A stretch of DNA of 64,000 bases from FEN-1088 sp031407985 (GCA_031407985.1 JANOJB010000060.1:1-64000); one strand, 5' to 3'; shown: positions 7,416 to 16,675, numbered from the stretch's first letter. Program-made: numbers and translations. The notes: generated by a model from the sequence alone, not told the origin.

Positions 7416-9254
7416 ATGATCAAGCTCACGATCACAGAAAAAGGCGGGGAGCCCCGGGCTCTGACTTTTGTCCAGGATGAGGTGACAATCGGGCGGGTGC
7501 AGGGCAACGACATCGTGCTGCCGAAAGGGAACATCTCGAAGCGGCACACCAAGTTGACGCTGTCGGATGGACGGATGACGGTCGCCGACGTCAAAAGCAC
7601 GAACGGTACCTACGTGAACGGGCGCAAGATCGGTGAACCCACCGCCGTGCGGGCGGGCGACAAGATCTTCGTAGGTGACTTCTTGATCGTCCTTGATCCC
7701 GGTGCCGCTGCCGCGGAAACCTCGGCGGTCAGCGGACGTCGCGGACCGCCGCCGCCGCCGCCACCCCCACCGCGTCCGGGATCGAGCGCGCGCCCCGCGC
7801 CAAGTCCCGACGTTGCCGAGCCAGACGAAGCCACCGGTGGATTTGGAGGACTGGGCGATAAGGCACCAAGCACGGGTCGGGGACGTCCCCCCACACCGCC
7901 ACCTCCTCCCCCACGACGAACCATCGTCACCACGTCGCTTCAGGACGACAGCGTCGACATCGGCATCGACGAGGCGCCTCCATCACCCGACGAGATCGGT
8001 CCCGATGCGTCGGCCGCCAGCCAGGATCCGCTGGCGGATCTTGCCGCCGACGTCGACGACGTGGGGTTGGGCAGCGACGTCTTCGGATCCCAGGCCGCCG
8101 ATGACGAAGACGAAGGCGCGGGTGAGAGCACGAACTTCCCGCCGTCGTCGCCCAGTCGACTAAGCGGTCCCGCGCTCGCCGTCGCGGATGACACCGAGCG
8201 TCCGGAGCGCTCGGGCCGCTCGCAGTCCGCCTCGGCGGCTCAGTCACGGCCGGTGCTTTCTCCTGATGCCACGTCCGCAGGAGGCGTCACCCTGGAGGCG
8301 CTGCTCGCGGATCCGACGGTCACCAGCATCTTGATTGCATCGGGTGGCGCCATGCACGTCGAGCGTGGCGGCAAATCGGAACCGGCCGGTCCGGTGGCGG
8401 ATGCCAACGCAATCGCAGAAACCGTCTGGCAGATCGCGAACACGGCGGTGCCTCCGCCCCCCTCCGACAACCCGGTGGTTGATGTTCGGTTGCTGGACGG
8501 AACCCGCGTCACCGCGTTGTTCCCCCCCATCACGCCAGGGTCGGTCTGTGCGGCCATTCGAAAATCGACGGTGCCCGAGATTCCGCTCGCCGAAATCGCG
8601 GGCAGCGGCGACGTCGAACGGATCCTGACCGCGGCGCTTGCAAGCCGTCGCAACCTGTTGCTGGGTGGCGAAACCGCCGCGGTCGCCGCGTTGGCGGGAG
8701 CGTTGGCGGGAGCGTTTCCCGCCGGACGACGAATCGTCAGCATCGGAGCGGGCGTCAAATCCCGTCCCGACTGGATTGAGCTTGGGCCTGGCAATGATCC
8801 GGCCGCCCTGGTTCGTGCCGCGGTCGCTTTTCGCGCCGATCACCTGTTGGTTGCGGATGCCGGTGGCGCCGAGTTGCCCGAACTGTTGCTGGCCGCAGCA
8901 CGCGGACAAGAGGGTGTGATCGCGTCCATGGCGGCACGTTCGGCCACCGAGGCCCTTTCGCGCCTGCGTGCGTTCTCCGTCGGAGCGCTGGGAGCGTCGG
9001 CGTTCGCGTCGCTGGTGCACAGCACCATCGATTTGATTGTCATCGCGGGTACGACCGCCTCGGGCGGCGTTCGGATTCTGGAAATCGCAGAGCCCAACGC
9101 AGAGGGAGACAACCTGGTCGCCGCGACCGTGGCCCGTCGGCCCGAGCGAAATCGCGCCGCCACGACTCTGGATGTGGCCGGTGTATCATCGCGGCTGGCC
9201 GCCGCCATCGCCGTCGCGGCGGACGGATTGCCCACGCACCTGGTCCGGCGCTGA
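7416..9254 (+). CDS. FHA domain fused to degenerate VirB11/TadA(CpaF)-like ATPase
   Basis: Residues 1-95 are a complete FHA domain (IGR, SKRH, TNGTYVNG), a phosphothreonine-binding module. Residues 105-280 are Pro-rich (two PPPPPP runs) and acidic linker. From about residue 285 the protein follows the secretion-ATPase layout: the N-domain start LEALLADPTVTSILI, then the P-loop region and the HANS-region helix. The catalytic motifs have decayed. The Walker A position (about residue 414) reads LLLGGETAAVAAL with no GKT, and the Walker B area reads DHLLVADAGG. It is therefore likely a non-catalytic scaffold that reads phosphorylation by the nearby kinase. The SUKH gene follows 38 bp later. Confidence 0.8.
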   Translation: MIKLTITEKGGEPRALTFVQDEVTIGRVQGNDIVLPKGNISKRHTKLTLSDGRMTVADVKSTNGTYVNGRKIGEPTAVRAGDKIFVGDFLIVLDPGAAAAETSAVSGRRGPPPPPPPPPRPGSSARPAPSPDVAEPDEATGGFGGLGDKAPSTGRGRPPTPPPPPPRRTIVTTSLQDDSVDIGIDEAPPSPDEIGPDASAASQDPLADLAADVDDVGLGSDVFGSQAADDEDEGAGESTNFPPSSPSRLSGPALAVADDTERPERSGRSQSASAAQSRPVLSPDATSAGGVTLEALLADPTVTSILIASGGAMHVERGGKSEPAGPVADANAIAETVWQIANTAVPPPPSDNPVVDVRLLDGTRVTALFPPITPGSVCAAIRKSTVPEIPLAEIAGSGDVERILTAALASRRNLLLGGETAAVAALAGALAGAFPAGRRIVSIGAGVKSRPDWIELGPGNDPAALVRAAVAFRADHLLVADAGGAELPELLLAAARGQEGVIASMAARSATEALSRLRAFSVGALGASAFASLVHSTIDLIVIAGTTASGGVRILEIAEPNAEGDNLVAATVARRPERNRAATTLDVAGVSSRLAAAIAVAADGLPTHLVRR

Positions 9255-9292
9255 TCACGCGCTCCCTGTTCTTCGAGTACTTCCGCGAGGCG

Positions 9293-10366
9293 GTGGCGCG
9301 CCTGCCCGCCGGACTGATTCGCCCCGGACCGGCTGCTGAACCAGCCGAAATCGCCCGGGTCGAGTCCACGCTGGGAGCCGCGCTGCCGACCTCATTCGTG
9401 TCGTTCCTGCGATCGTTCGATGGTGCCGATCTGTTTCACGAGGCCGTGGTCATCGCGGGCGTCGGCGGCAGTGCCCCATTGGGCCTGATGGACATCAACA
9501 CCGATCTCCCGGGGCCCGGCGAGATCATCTTCGCCGAGGTGCTGGGGGGCGATCGGTACGCGTTCGACGTCGCGGGGCGGGTGTTGCGTCTGCGCGCCGG
9601 CTCCGACGAACGGTGGATCGCGGGTGGCGACTATGCTCATTGGTTGGACGGAATCGTGGCGTACCAAAGGGTGCTGTACGGCCCAGACGGTGAATTCATG
9701 CCGGAGGCATTCGAGCCCGACGGTGGCGAGGTGTCCCCCCCCGTTGCGTTGAAGCAAGCCGACCGGGCCTTGCGACGTTGTGACGATTCGGCGGAATGGC
9801 ACCACGAACGCGGCGTGGCCTTGCGCCGTCTGGGACGCATTTTGGATGCAAAGGAAGCGTTCGCGCATGCGGCGGCGGCGGATCCCGAAAACCCCTGGCC
9901 GCTGTTCGACCTGGGACGCGCGGCTCTGACCCTGGGCCCCGGTGGTGCCCGCGAGGCGGGCGCCGGGTTCGAAGCCGCAGCCAAATTGGATCGTGATGAA
10001 TCCGCCGCGCGCATGTGGATATGGGCAGCGCGGGCAGCGCTCCTGGAGGCCGCACCCGAACGCCTGGCCCTGTGCCGGCGGGAAGCCATCGCGCGCGATC
10101 CGGTGATTGGCGTGGCGCTACGCCGGGCGCGCGACGCCGCCCTGCTGGACGACGATCCGGACGAAGTTGAAGAGGCTCAGGCCCTCCTGGACGCCTTGGA
10201 AATCATTCCGCCACCCGGGCGCACACGATTGCCCGTCGTGACTGAAAACGAGATCAGCGCGACGCCGGCAGCGCCAACTCACCGAACGCGACGACCTGAC
10301 CAGCAGCATCCTGCCCGGTCAACACCGCGGCGATCCGCCGGGCCCCGGACGGGACGCCGACACTGA
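9293..10366 (+). CDS. SUKH (SMI1/KNR4) domain protein with TPR-like region
   Basis: The N-terminal 130 residues match the SUKH fold: EIARVESTLGAALP, then a FLRSFDGADL turn, and a DRYAFDV strand. Residues 150-260 form helical repeats of TPR type (WHHERGVALRRLGRILDAKEAF). SUKH proteins are best known as immunity proteins to secreted toxins but also occur as regulatory modules. The start is GTG 9293. The conserved-looking reading continues upstream (FFEYFREAV) without a normal start codon, so the true start may be a rare one near 9254. The last 38 codons are antisense to the convergent gene. Confidence 0.7.
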   Translation: MARLPAGLIRPGPAAEPAEIARVESTLGAALPTSFVSFLRSFDGADLFHEAVVIAGVGGSAPLGLMDINTDLPGPGEIIFAEVLGGDRYAFDVAGRVLRLRAGSDERWIAGGDYAHWLDGIVAYQRVLYGPDGEFMPEAFEPDGGEVSPPVALKQADRALRRCDDSAEWHHERGVALRRLGRILDAKEAFAHAAAADPENPWPLFDLGRAALTLGPGGAREAGAGFEAAAKLDRDESAARMWIWAARAALLEAAPERLALCRREAIARDPVIGVALRRARDAALLDDDPDEVEEAQALLDALEIIPPPGRTRLPVVTENEISATPAAPTHRTRRPDQQHPARSTPRRSAGPRTGRRH

Positions 10367-11789
10367 CGGTGTCGGGGGCGCCAGCATCGGTCGCAAAAGA
10401 TCCGATCGGGCGCCTCCGTCCATTTTCGTCATCGGCGAACAACCGCAACTGCCCGCCTGTAATTCGTCCCATCGGTGACGCGATCCTCGCACGGACTTGA
10501 TCACCATCCTTCTCCAGCGCGATTTCGCCGCGCAGAAGGTGGTCAATCAGACCTGCGGAGTAACCCGCGATTTCGGGCAACAAAACCCGCGCGCTGTCCG
10601 CGTGAACACGCGCGTCCAGAAAGAATCGAACGCGCCCCGGGACGCGTTGGTATCCCAGAACCCGACGCGCGGGGCCACCCACCGCATCGGTAACGGTGAC
10701 GTATCGACGCCGTCCCAATTCACGCAGTTCCAACCTTGGCACCGTCGGCAACCCGAAGGTCAATGACTTGCGTGCCTCGCGAACAACGTCGGCCGCCGAG
10801 GTGTCGTGATCGACAACGCCGTCCTCGGGAATAGTCCCCTCCGAGAAAAAATGTCTCTGCGTGCGATCGGCCAGGCCCTGACCGTCGGCCGCGGTGAAGA
10901 ATGCCCGCAGGTTGTCGCGGCGCACCACCTTCGACGGTGCCGGAATGCCACCCATCCCGTACAACTGGACCACGACACGCTCGTACGGCGACGCGCGGTC
11001 GAATGGACTTCCCGCGCTTCCCGCCAGATAAGCGGACCGAAAATCGTTCCGCACCTGCGCCGGATTTCCCGCGTCCTGCAGAATCGTCAAGACGCCTCCC
11101 AGCGCCATCAGCGCCCGCGCCAAGGCTGAAACGCGCTGTGCTGGGTCGGGATCGGCGATGGCACGTTCCAACTGACGATGAAAGACCGATAAACCGACAT
11201 CGTTGCCCGGGGCCTCCAGCCAGCGCAGAGACGGATCACCCACGAAAGAAAACCCAGCCCCGGTGGCGACTCCCCGCAGGCTTCCGCCAGCGTCGGCCAC
11301 CAGTCTTATCGCGTGCACAAAATCGTCGACGCCGGCAGCGTCCCGCAAACCCTGCCCCGTGCTGGGATCGAAGTACATGTGTTGAATCCGCTCGGGTGGG
11401 GTCTTGGCTATCACCGATCCGGCGACGACAAACGCCAGTGCTGACGCGACCCCGTCGTCGCCAGGTCGGTAGCCGCCCGCCGGATCCAGGGCACCCAGGC
11501 GCGCGACCAGCAATCGGCGTTCGTCGATGGCAATCAACCCGGGGTGCAGCGACAAGGGTGCGAAAATCCCCTGTGGTCGGGCCAACCTGCGCACCAGCGT
11601 TTGATGCAAGCCCGAGGCAACCACCGCCTGTTGAGTCAGTCCTGCGTGGGTTGTCGCGGGATCGTAGGCATGGACACTGGTCGTACCGAGGCAGATCCCC
11701 GCCAACGCCACAACTGCTGCCGCCGTCCGCCGTCGCAAACGGACACCAGCACATGCGCGTACCTGCATCGCGCTTCCGTCGTTCCTCAC
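10254..11789 (-). CDS. Secreted zinc-phospholipase-C/S1-nuclease-like protein, metal ligands partly lost
   Basis: The protein has a signal peptide (VVALAGICLGTTSVHAY) followed at once by DPATTHAGLTQQAV, the position of the first metal ligands in zinc-dependent PLC-like folds. Further matches are IQHMYFD, HRQLERAI and LTILQDAGNPAQV, the last aligning with the usual H-x-x-QD-x-x-x-x-H core but without its His residues. I call the family tentatively; the domain may be structural. The C-terminal 120 residues are beta-rich. GTG 11789 is supported by AGGAGG 6 bases upstream, and it overlaps the stop of the gene before it by 4 bp (GTGA). Confidence 0.55.
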   Translation of the reverse strand: MRNDGSAMQVRACAGVRLRRRTAAAVVALAGICLGTTSVHAYDPATTHAGLTQQAVVASGLHQTLVRRLARPQGIFAPLSLHPGLIAIDERRLLVARLGALDPAGGYRPGDDGVASALAFVVAGSVIAKTPPERIQHMYFDPSTGQGLRDAAGVDDFVHAIRLVADAGGSLRGVATGAGFSFVGDPSLRWLEAPGNDVGLSVFHRQLERAIADPDPAQRVSALARALMALGGVLTILQDAGNPAQVRNDFRSAYLAGSAGSPFDRASPYERVVVQLYGMGGIPAPSKVVRRDNLRAFFTAADGQGLADRTQRHFFSEGTIPEDGVVDHDTSAADVVREARKSLTFGLPTVPRLELRELGRRRYVTVTDAVGGPARRVLGYQRVPGRVRFFLDARVHADSARVLLPEIAGYSAGLIDHLLRGEIALEKDGDQVRARIASPMGRITGGQLRLFADDENGRRRPIGSFATDAGAPDTVSVGVPSGARRIAAVLTGQDAAGQVVAFGELALPASR

Positions 11790-12952
11790 GGCTCCTCCTG
11801 AACTTCGCCAGGCGCGGCCGGTTCGGGCACGGCGGGAAGTTGTGACGGTGGTAGGGCCAGGCTGGAAGCCTCAGGAAGCTCCGGAAGACGAGATTCGACC
11901 AACTTACCCAGCCTGACGATCTGGCTCGAATCCGTGCACTGGCCCGCGCCGCAGGTCAGCGAAACGACCACACCCCGCTCGCGGACCAGAAAAACCAGGC
12001 CCTGGATCTGGCCGGTCTGTGCCCGAAAAGATGCGTCACCAATCTCGTCGGTGATGTTGGCCTTGGGCAGGTCCTTCTGCAGTTTGCCGTACTGCACTTC
12101 GGCGGCGGCTGCGCCCAAACGCCAGACACGCAAACCGACGTCGTGGCTCTCCGTTCGGCCTTTCGCCTTGAAGTGCCTGCTGTCGTAGAACTCGGTCGTC
12201 GGCAAGTCGGCCAGTTTGCCGTCGTCGAAGGTCCCCACGTACCCGGTGACGCCGCGTATTTCGTCGTCCGTCAGCAATCCGGCGATGTTCAGCATCGCCA
12301 CAGGCGCACCGGCGGTGGAACCCACTGTTCCGCTTCGTCCCGACGCCTCCCCGTCCAGATCCAAACCCGCTTGCTCTGCTTCCCAGGCGGCAGCCTCTCG
12401 AAGTCTCGCCCCGCCGCCCAAGAACATCAGATGCTGCCCGTGCGCAAACGTTGGCTGCCAGCGCTCCAGCCGCACCAGATTGCCGCGCTGACTGAAGTCA
12501 CGTCGCGCCTGCCTCCCCGGAAAACGGCGGTCGCTTCTCCAGCCGACGTATCCGCGCCGGTAGACAATGATCGTGAATCGGCGTACCCGTGCCGACATCC
12601 CGGTTGGCAGTCGAGACAACCGCGCGATCGTGTACCGCCCGTCGGCCCCGGTTTGCGTGACCACCTCCTCGGCATCAAGGGGTCCCGCCGCCCCAATACC
12701 CCGCTCGAACGCCCAGGAGGCCGCGACGATGGCACCTGCGATAGGCCGCTCTGAATCGGCGTCCACGACTTTGCCGTCGTAGGGGCCCAACAAATCGGCG
12801 GGTCGCACGGAATCGGGTCGGGACGGAAACGGGGCGCGGTCGATGATCGGACCACAGGCCGCCCCCGCGACTCCCCACAGCGCGAAAGCGACCACGAACG
12901 ACAGCCCCGTCGAATTGACCGCGGCGGGTGAACTTGTTAATCGTCGACTCAA
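11786..12952 (-). CDS. Lipoprotein with carboxypeptidase-regulatory-like domain
   Basis: I start the gene at TTG 12952, which gives a short basic N-terminus, a hydrophobic segment (LSFVVAFALWGVAGAAC) and a lipobox Cys. The frame is open far upstream (ATG 13072 is an alternative), but that would read through the divergent promoter region. Residues 55-120 (GKVVDADSERPIAGAIV ... GRYTI) are a carboxypeptidase-regulatory-like beta-sandwich, usually an adhesion or folding module. The rest is unrecognised, with a DEIGDASF/VVVSLTCGAG region. It is coupled by a GTGA overlap to the PLC-like gene. Confidence 0.6.
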   Translation of the reverse strand: MSRRLTSSPAAVNSTGLSFVVAFALWGVAGAACGPIIDRAPFPSRPDSVRPADLLGPYDGKVVDADSERPIAGAIVAASWAFERGIGAAGPLDAEEVVTQTGADGRYTIARLSRLPTGMSARVRRFTIIVYRRGYVGWRSDRRFPGRQARRDFSQRGNLVRLERWQPTFAHGQHLMFLGGGARLREAAAWEAEQAGLDLDGEASGRSGTVGSTAGAPVAMLNIAGLLTDDEIRGVTGYVGTFDDGKLADLPTTEFYDSRHFKAKGRTESHDVGLRVWRLGAAAAEVQYGKLQKDLPKANITDEIGDASFRAQTGQIQGLVFLVRERGVVVSLTCGAGQCTDSSQIVRLGKLVESRLPELPEASSLALPPSQLPAVPEPAAPGEVQEEP

Positions 12953-13138
12953 GGCGGATTTAACACTGAGTGACAGGTCCGGGGAGGTGATTGGCAATTG
13001 GAAAGAGGCGGCAAGTGGGCGACGGATTACAACAATGCAAACGGCCGTGTTCCCGCCGGTCTGGATGCACATTGAGCGCTCGCCTGTTACCAGAGCTTCC
13101 GCCGCCACGCAATCGTTCCCGGAGAGGAACCTAACGGG

Positions 13139-13975
13139 ATGGTCCGTTGTGGAAGCTGTCGGTTGGAGAATCAAGATGGCGCCGTCACGTGTCGTCGCTG
13201 TGGGACTCGGATGGGGGCCATCCCGTTGTCCAGCGCCGCCATCGGGGCGGGCATGACGACGGTTGGACCGACGGCCCCCAAGGCAGCGCGGCCGCCTGCC
13301 CCGGCACGTCGCGGTCCCCAAGCGCCGGTAGCGATTCGCGGACGTCTAGTTTCTGTTTTGCCCGATGGGCGCGATGACACGGTCTACTGGCTGGAGGACG
13401 ATCAGGTCGACATCGGACGGAAGGACGGTGACATTCGGATCGACGATCCCCAACTTGCGCCCCGCCACGTGCGTTTGAATCTGACGCTGGGGGGGGCCAT
13501 GTTGACTCCGCTTGACCATCGCAATGGCGTTTACCTGCGCCTGCGCGCGCCTGTCGAACTTGGCGATGGTGACCACATCCTTCTGGGCCGGCAGGTTTTG
13601 AGGTTCGAAATCGTTCCGGAGCACGAGCGCCTCGCGCGCCCCGCCGTCGAGGATGGCGTCGTATTTTTCGGAACACCGGCGCCTTCCGCCTGGGGTCGCC
13701 TGCGGCAAATCACCTCGAGCGGTCTTGGCCGGGACCTGTACCACCTGTCGCGGACCGAAATGACCCTGGGCCGGGATCACGCCGATTTGGTGTTCGCCGA
13801 CGACGAATTCCTGTCCCGGCGTCACGCGCAACTGGCTATTTCCAGGGGCAAACCCGTCTTAAAGGACCTTGGGAGCTCGAACGGCACCTATATCCGCCTT
13901 CGGGCGCCCCAGGTTCTGGTCCCCGGCGACATGATACGCATCGGCGACCAACTATTGCGATTCGAGCTCGGTTGA
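13139..13975 (+). CDS. Zinc-ribbon protein with two FHA domains
   Basis: The 278-residue protein begins with a zinc ribbon (CGSC...CRRCG), then a Pro/Ala linker, FHA-1 (about residues 80-160; GRKDGD, APRH, HRNGVYL) and FHA-2 (about 200-278; LGRDHADL, SRRHAQL, SSNGTY). FHA-2 has all the phosphopeptide-binding landmarks. FHA-1 has Ala in place of the key Ser before the RH pair, so it may bind poorly. A GGAGAGG Shine-Dalgarno precedes the ATG. The PP2C phosphatase follows 47 bp later and then the kinase, so this is probably their adaptor or substrate. Confidence 0.85.
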   Translation: MVRCGSCRLENQDGAVTCRRCGTRMGAIPLSSAAIGAGMTTVGPTAPKAARPPAPARRGPQAPVAIRGRLVSVLPDGRDDTVYWLEDDQVDIGRKDGDIRIDDPQLAPRHVRLNLTLGGAMLTPLDHRNGVYLRLRAPVELGDGDHILLGRQVLRFEIVPEHERLARPAVEDGVVFFGTPAPSAWGRLRQITSSGLGRDLYHLSRTEMTLGRDHADLVFADDEFLSRRHAQLAISRGKPVLKDLGSSNGTYIRLRAPQVLVPGDMIRIGDQLLRFELG

Positions 13976-14022
13976 GGCGAGACTAGAGGGCCACCGGTCG
14001 ACGGCGCCACCCCACTTCATCG

Positions 14023-15330
14023 ATGAGCTCACCCGACATTCAGATCGAGGTCTTCGGTAAGACCGATGTGGGGCTGATCCGCGAGCACAACGAGGACAAT
14101 CTCCTCGTTGCCGATCTCGGCGGCGCGCTGAAAGAATCCGATCTCGACGCGCCCGCGAAACTGAACCTGGGCGATCACGGCGCGCTTTTCCTTGTCTGCG
14201 ACGGCATGGGTGGCGCGGCCGCCGGCGAGGTGGCCTCGCAAATGGCCGTGGACGTCATCTTCGATGTGCTGGCGGCGACGGATCCTCTTCCCCGCGAAGG
14301 GTTCGCCCGCGCCCTACGCCATGCTGTCGAAACAGCCAACGATCGCATCTTCCAACAGTCACGCGACAACCAGAACGAACGCGGCATGGGCACCACCTGC
14401 ACGGCCGCGGCGCTGATAGACGACACGCTGATCGTCGCCCAGATCGGCGATTCGCGCTGCTACGTCCTGCGCAACGGGCAACTGGGACAGGTCACAAAGG
14501 ATCAGTCGCTGGCGTGGCAACTGATCGAAGCGGGGGCGATGACGCCCGAGGACGCCAAAGCGTTCGAACACGCGAACATCATCCTGCAGGCGCTGGGCGT
14601 TCAAGATCGCGTCGACGTGGTCTTGTCCCAGGTTCAGTTGCGCCGCGGGGACATCATGGTCCTTTGTTCGGACGGACTGCACGGTCCCGTGGTGGATCAG
14701 GAAATTCAGGAGGTTCTGATCGGCGAACCTGATCTCAAGAAAGCGGGAGAAGGACTGCTGCAAAAGGCGCTGGAGCGCGACGGCCCCGACAACATCACGG
14801 TCGTTCTGGCTCGGTTCGACGGAACGGGTCTTTCCGATCCAACGCCCGACGACAGTGTCGGATTTCTCGCCTACGATCCCGGTCCCGATCCGGTCTCGGA
14901 GTCCGGCACGGCGTCCGTGTCCGCATCGTCAAGTGGCCGCGTTCGCACATCGGGCGCGACGGTGATCGCCGCGGCGATGGTCGAAACCACGGAAGAAACC
15001 GCCACCGCGCCTAGGTCGAATGGCAAAAGAGGCAAAAACCACGAAGATGGCACGAACGCGAACCGAGCCTTGGAAAGCGTGCCTGCCGGTGTCGAGTCAA
15101 AACCCAAGTGGTCAGATTGGTCCGGCCTGACGCGCCTGGCGGATTGGCTCGAACGATTCGGACGACGCACCTCTTCCGACAAGGAGGTCGGTCTCTACAC
15201 ACCGACCCGCAACGGACGATCGGTGATGGCGCTGTTCTTCATCGCGTTACTCACCGTGGCGGCCGGCGGCATTCTGGTGCTCAAATGCGAACGCGACCCG
15301 ATCGTACGCAGCGACGGGCAAACACCATGA
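14023..15330 (+). CDS. PP2C-family Ser/Thr protein phosphatase, membrane-anchored
   Basis: The PP2C domain covers residues 1-260 with the metal-binding set in order: REHNEDN, CDGMGG, MGTTC, QIGDSRCYVLR, SDGLHGP and PDNITVV. A 130-residue low-complexity linker leads to one C-terminal transmembrane helix (ALFFIALLTVAAGGILVL), so the catalytic domain is cytoplasmic and tethered. It should reverse phosphorylation by the kinase encoded 10 bp downstream. The catalytic Asp residues all appear intact. Confidence 0.93.
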   Translation: MSSPDIQIEVFGKTDVGLIREHNEDNLLVADLGGALKESDLDAPAKLNLGDHGALFLVCDGMGGAAAGEVASQMAVDVIFDVLAATDPLPREGFARALRHAVETANDRIFQQSRDNQNERGMGTTCTAAALIDDTLIVAQIGDSRCYVLRNGQLGQVTKDQSLAWQLIEAGAMTPEDAKAFEHANIILQALGVQDRVDVVLSQVQLRRGDIMVLCSDGLHGPVVDQEIQEVLIGEPDLKKAGEGLLQKALERDGPDNITVVLARFDGTGLSDPTPDDSVGFLAYDPGPDPVSESGTASVSASSSGRVRTSGATVIAAAMVETTEETATAPRSNGKRGKNHEDGTNANRALESVPAGVESKPKWSDWSGLTRLADWLERFGRRTSSDKEVGLYTPTRNGRSVMALFFIALLTVAAGGILVLKCERDPIVRSDGQTP

Positions 15331-15340
15331 GGTCCCGTCG

Positions 15341-16675
15341 ATGATCTGCCCCCATTGTCGATCGGATCTCGAGGATGGTGCTCGCTTCTGCGGGGCCTGC
15401 GGAACGCGGATCGATCCAGAATCCCTGTCCGACTCCGCCCCCACCCTTAGCCTAGATGTCCCCGCCACGTCCGACGAACCGCCCCCCGCAAGCCACATGG
15501 GTGGTGCCAGGTCGGAGAAGGCCGCAGCGACCAGCGCGCGTTCCGCGAATCCCGCGCTGGACGCGACGATGTTGGCGGCTCCCGTGCCGCTGATCGCCGG
15601 CGCCCAGGGGGGGCCCACACGTCCCGCCATCCTCCCGTCATTCCTTCCGCCTACTTCAACCGCACAACCCGCCGGGACGGAACGCACCGAACGAAAATCA
15701 GAGAACTCCGGATCTCGCGACGACATGGTCGGCCGTACGCTGAACAAGCGCTATGTCGTCGGTGAAAAGGTGGGCGAAGGCGGTTTCGGGGCGGTATTTC
15801 GGGGCAAGCAGCTGGCCACCGGTCGCGAGGTGGCGCTGAAGATTCTTCATCCCTACAACCTTTCCGACAAGACCATCATCGCGCGGTTCAAGCGCGAGGC
15901 CGAGGCCTGTTCGAGGTTGCGCAATCCCCATACGGTCATCACGTACGACTTTGATCAAACCGAGGACGGCGTGTTGTACCTGGCGATGGAGATGTTGCGC
16001 GGCAAGAGTTTGCATCAGCTGCAACGAAGCGAGGGACACCTCCATCCCGACCGCGTGCTGCACATCATCGATCAGGTGGCCGAAGCGCTGGGCGAAGCGC
16101 ATCAAAACGGAATCATCCACCGCGACATGAAGCCCGAGAATATCTTCATCGAACGACGCGGCGACGAGGACTACGTGAAGGTTCTGGACTTCGGCATCGC
16201 GAAGATCGCGGGCGACGATCGCACCCAGGCCGCCCTGACCGCCGTCGGTCAAACGCTGGGGACACTGGAATTCATGTCACCCGAGCAATTGCGCGGACTA
16301 CCTCTCGATGGGCGGTCGGACATCTACGCGCTGGGCATCATGGCGTACGAAATGCTGACCGGCGAATTGCCCTTCAAGGACGCGAAGACGCCGGTCCAGA
16401 TCATCAACTTCCACATGCAGAAGCCGGCGCCGGCGCCGTCACGGATGAATCCGAACCTGCAAATTCCCAGCTACGTCGACGAGGTCATTCTGAAGATGGT
16501 GGAAAAAGCCCGCGATGACCGTCATGCGGACACGGCCGCGTTGCAGGCCCACATCGCCAGGGTCCTGAAGGGCGCGGACAAACGCGCTGATCGTTTCGAG
16601 GCGTACCGGGTCGTGGGCGTCGTCGGCGCCGCGGTGCTGATCATCAGCACTCTGGTCTTCTTCCTGAGCCGGTGA
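15341..16675 (+). CDS. Zinc-ribbon Ser/Thr protein kinase, membrane-anchored
   Basis: An N-terminal zinc ribbon (CPHC...CGACGT) and a 100-residue linker precede a complete Hanks-type kinase (about residues 133-405): P-loop GEGGFGAVF, ALKIL with the ATP-binding Lys, HRDMKPEN catalytic loop, DFGIAK, and LEFMSPEQLRG. A C-terminal transmembrane helix (VVGVVGAAVLIISTLVFFL) ends the protein with only a few residues outside, so no sensor domain is exposed; the input is probably the ribbon or partners. It is the last gene of the FHA-PP2C-kinase set and convergent with lepB, 24 bp away. Confidence 0.93.
   Translation: MICPHCRSDLEDGARFCGACGTRIDPESLSDSAPTLSLDVPATSDEPPPASHMGGARSEKAAATSARSANPALDATMLAAPVPLIAGAQGGPTRPAILPSFLPPTSTAQPAGTERTERKSENSGSRDDMVGRTLNKRYVVGEKVGEGGFGAVFRGKQLATGREVALKILHPYNLSDKTIIARFKREAEACSRLRNPHTVITYDFDQTEDGVLYLAMEMLRGKSLHQLQRSEGHLHPDRVLHIIDQVAEALGEAHQNGIIHRDMKPENIFIERRGDEDYVKVLDFGIAKIAGDDRTQAALTAVGQTLGTLEFMSPEQLRGLPLDGRSDIYALGIMAYEMLTGELPFKDAKTPVQIINFHMQKPAPAPSRMNPNLQIPSYVDEVILKMVEKARDDRHADTAALQAHIARVLKGADKRADRFEAYRVVGVVGAAVLIISTLVFFLSR

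Noticed and set aside
9434..9449. parS-like half site (TGTTTCACG)
   Set aside because: Only one arm matches parS; inside the SUKH gene and far from parAB. No full parS palindrome noticed near parAB.
13139..16675. Type VI secretion post-translational module (PpkA-PppA-Fha)
   Set aside because: Kinase, phosphatase and FHA genes are present but no Tss genes occur in the window.
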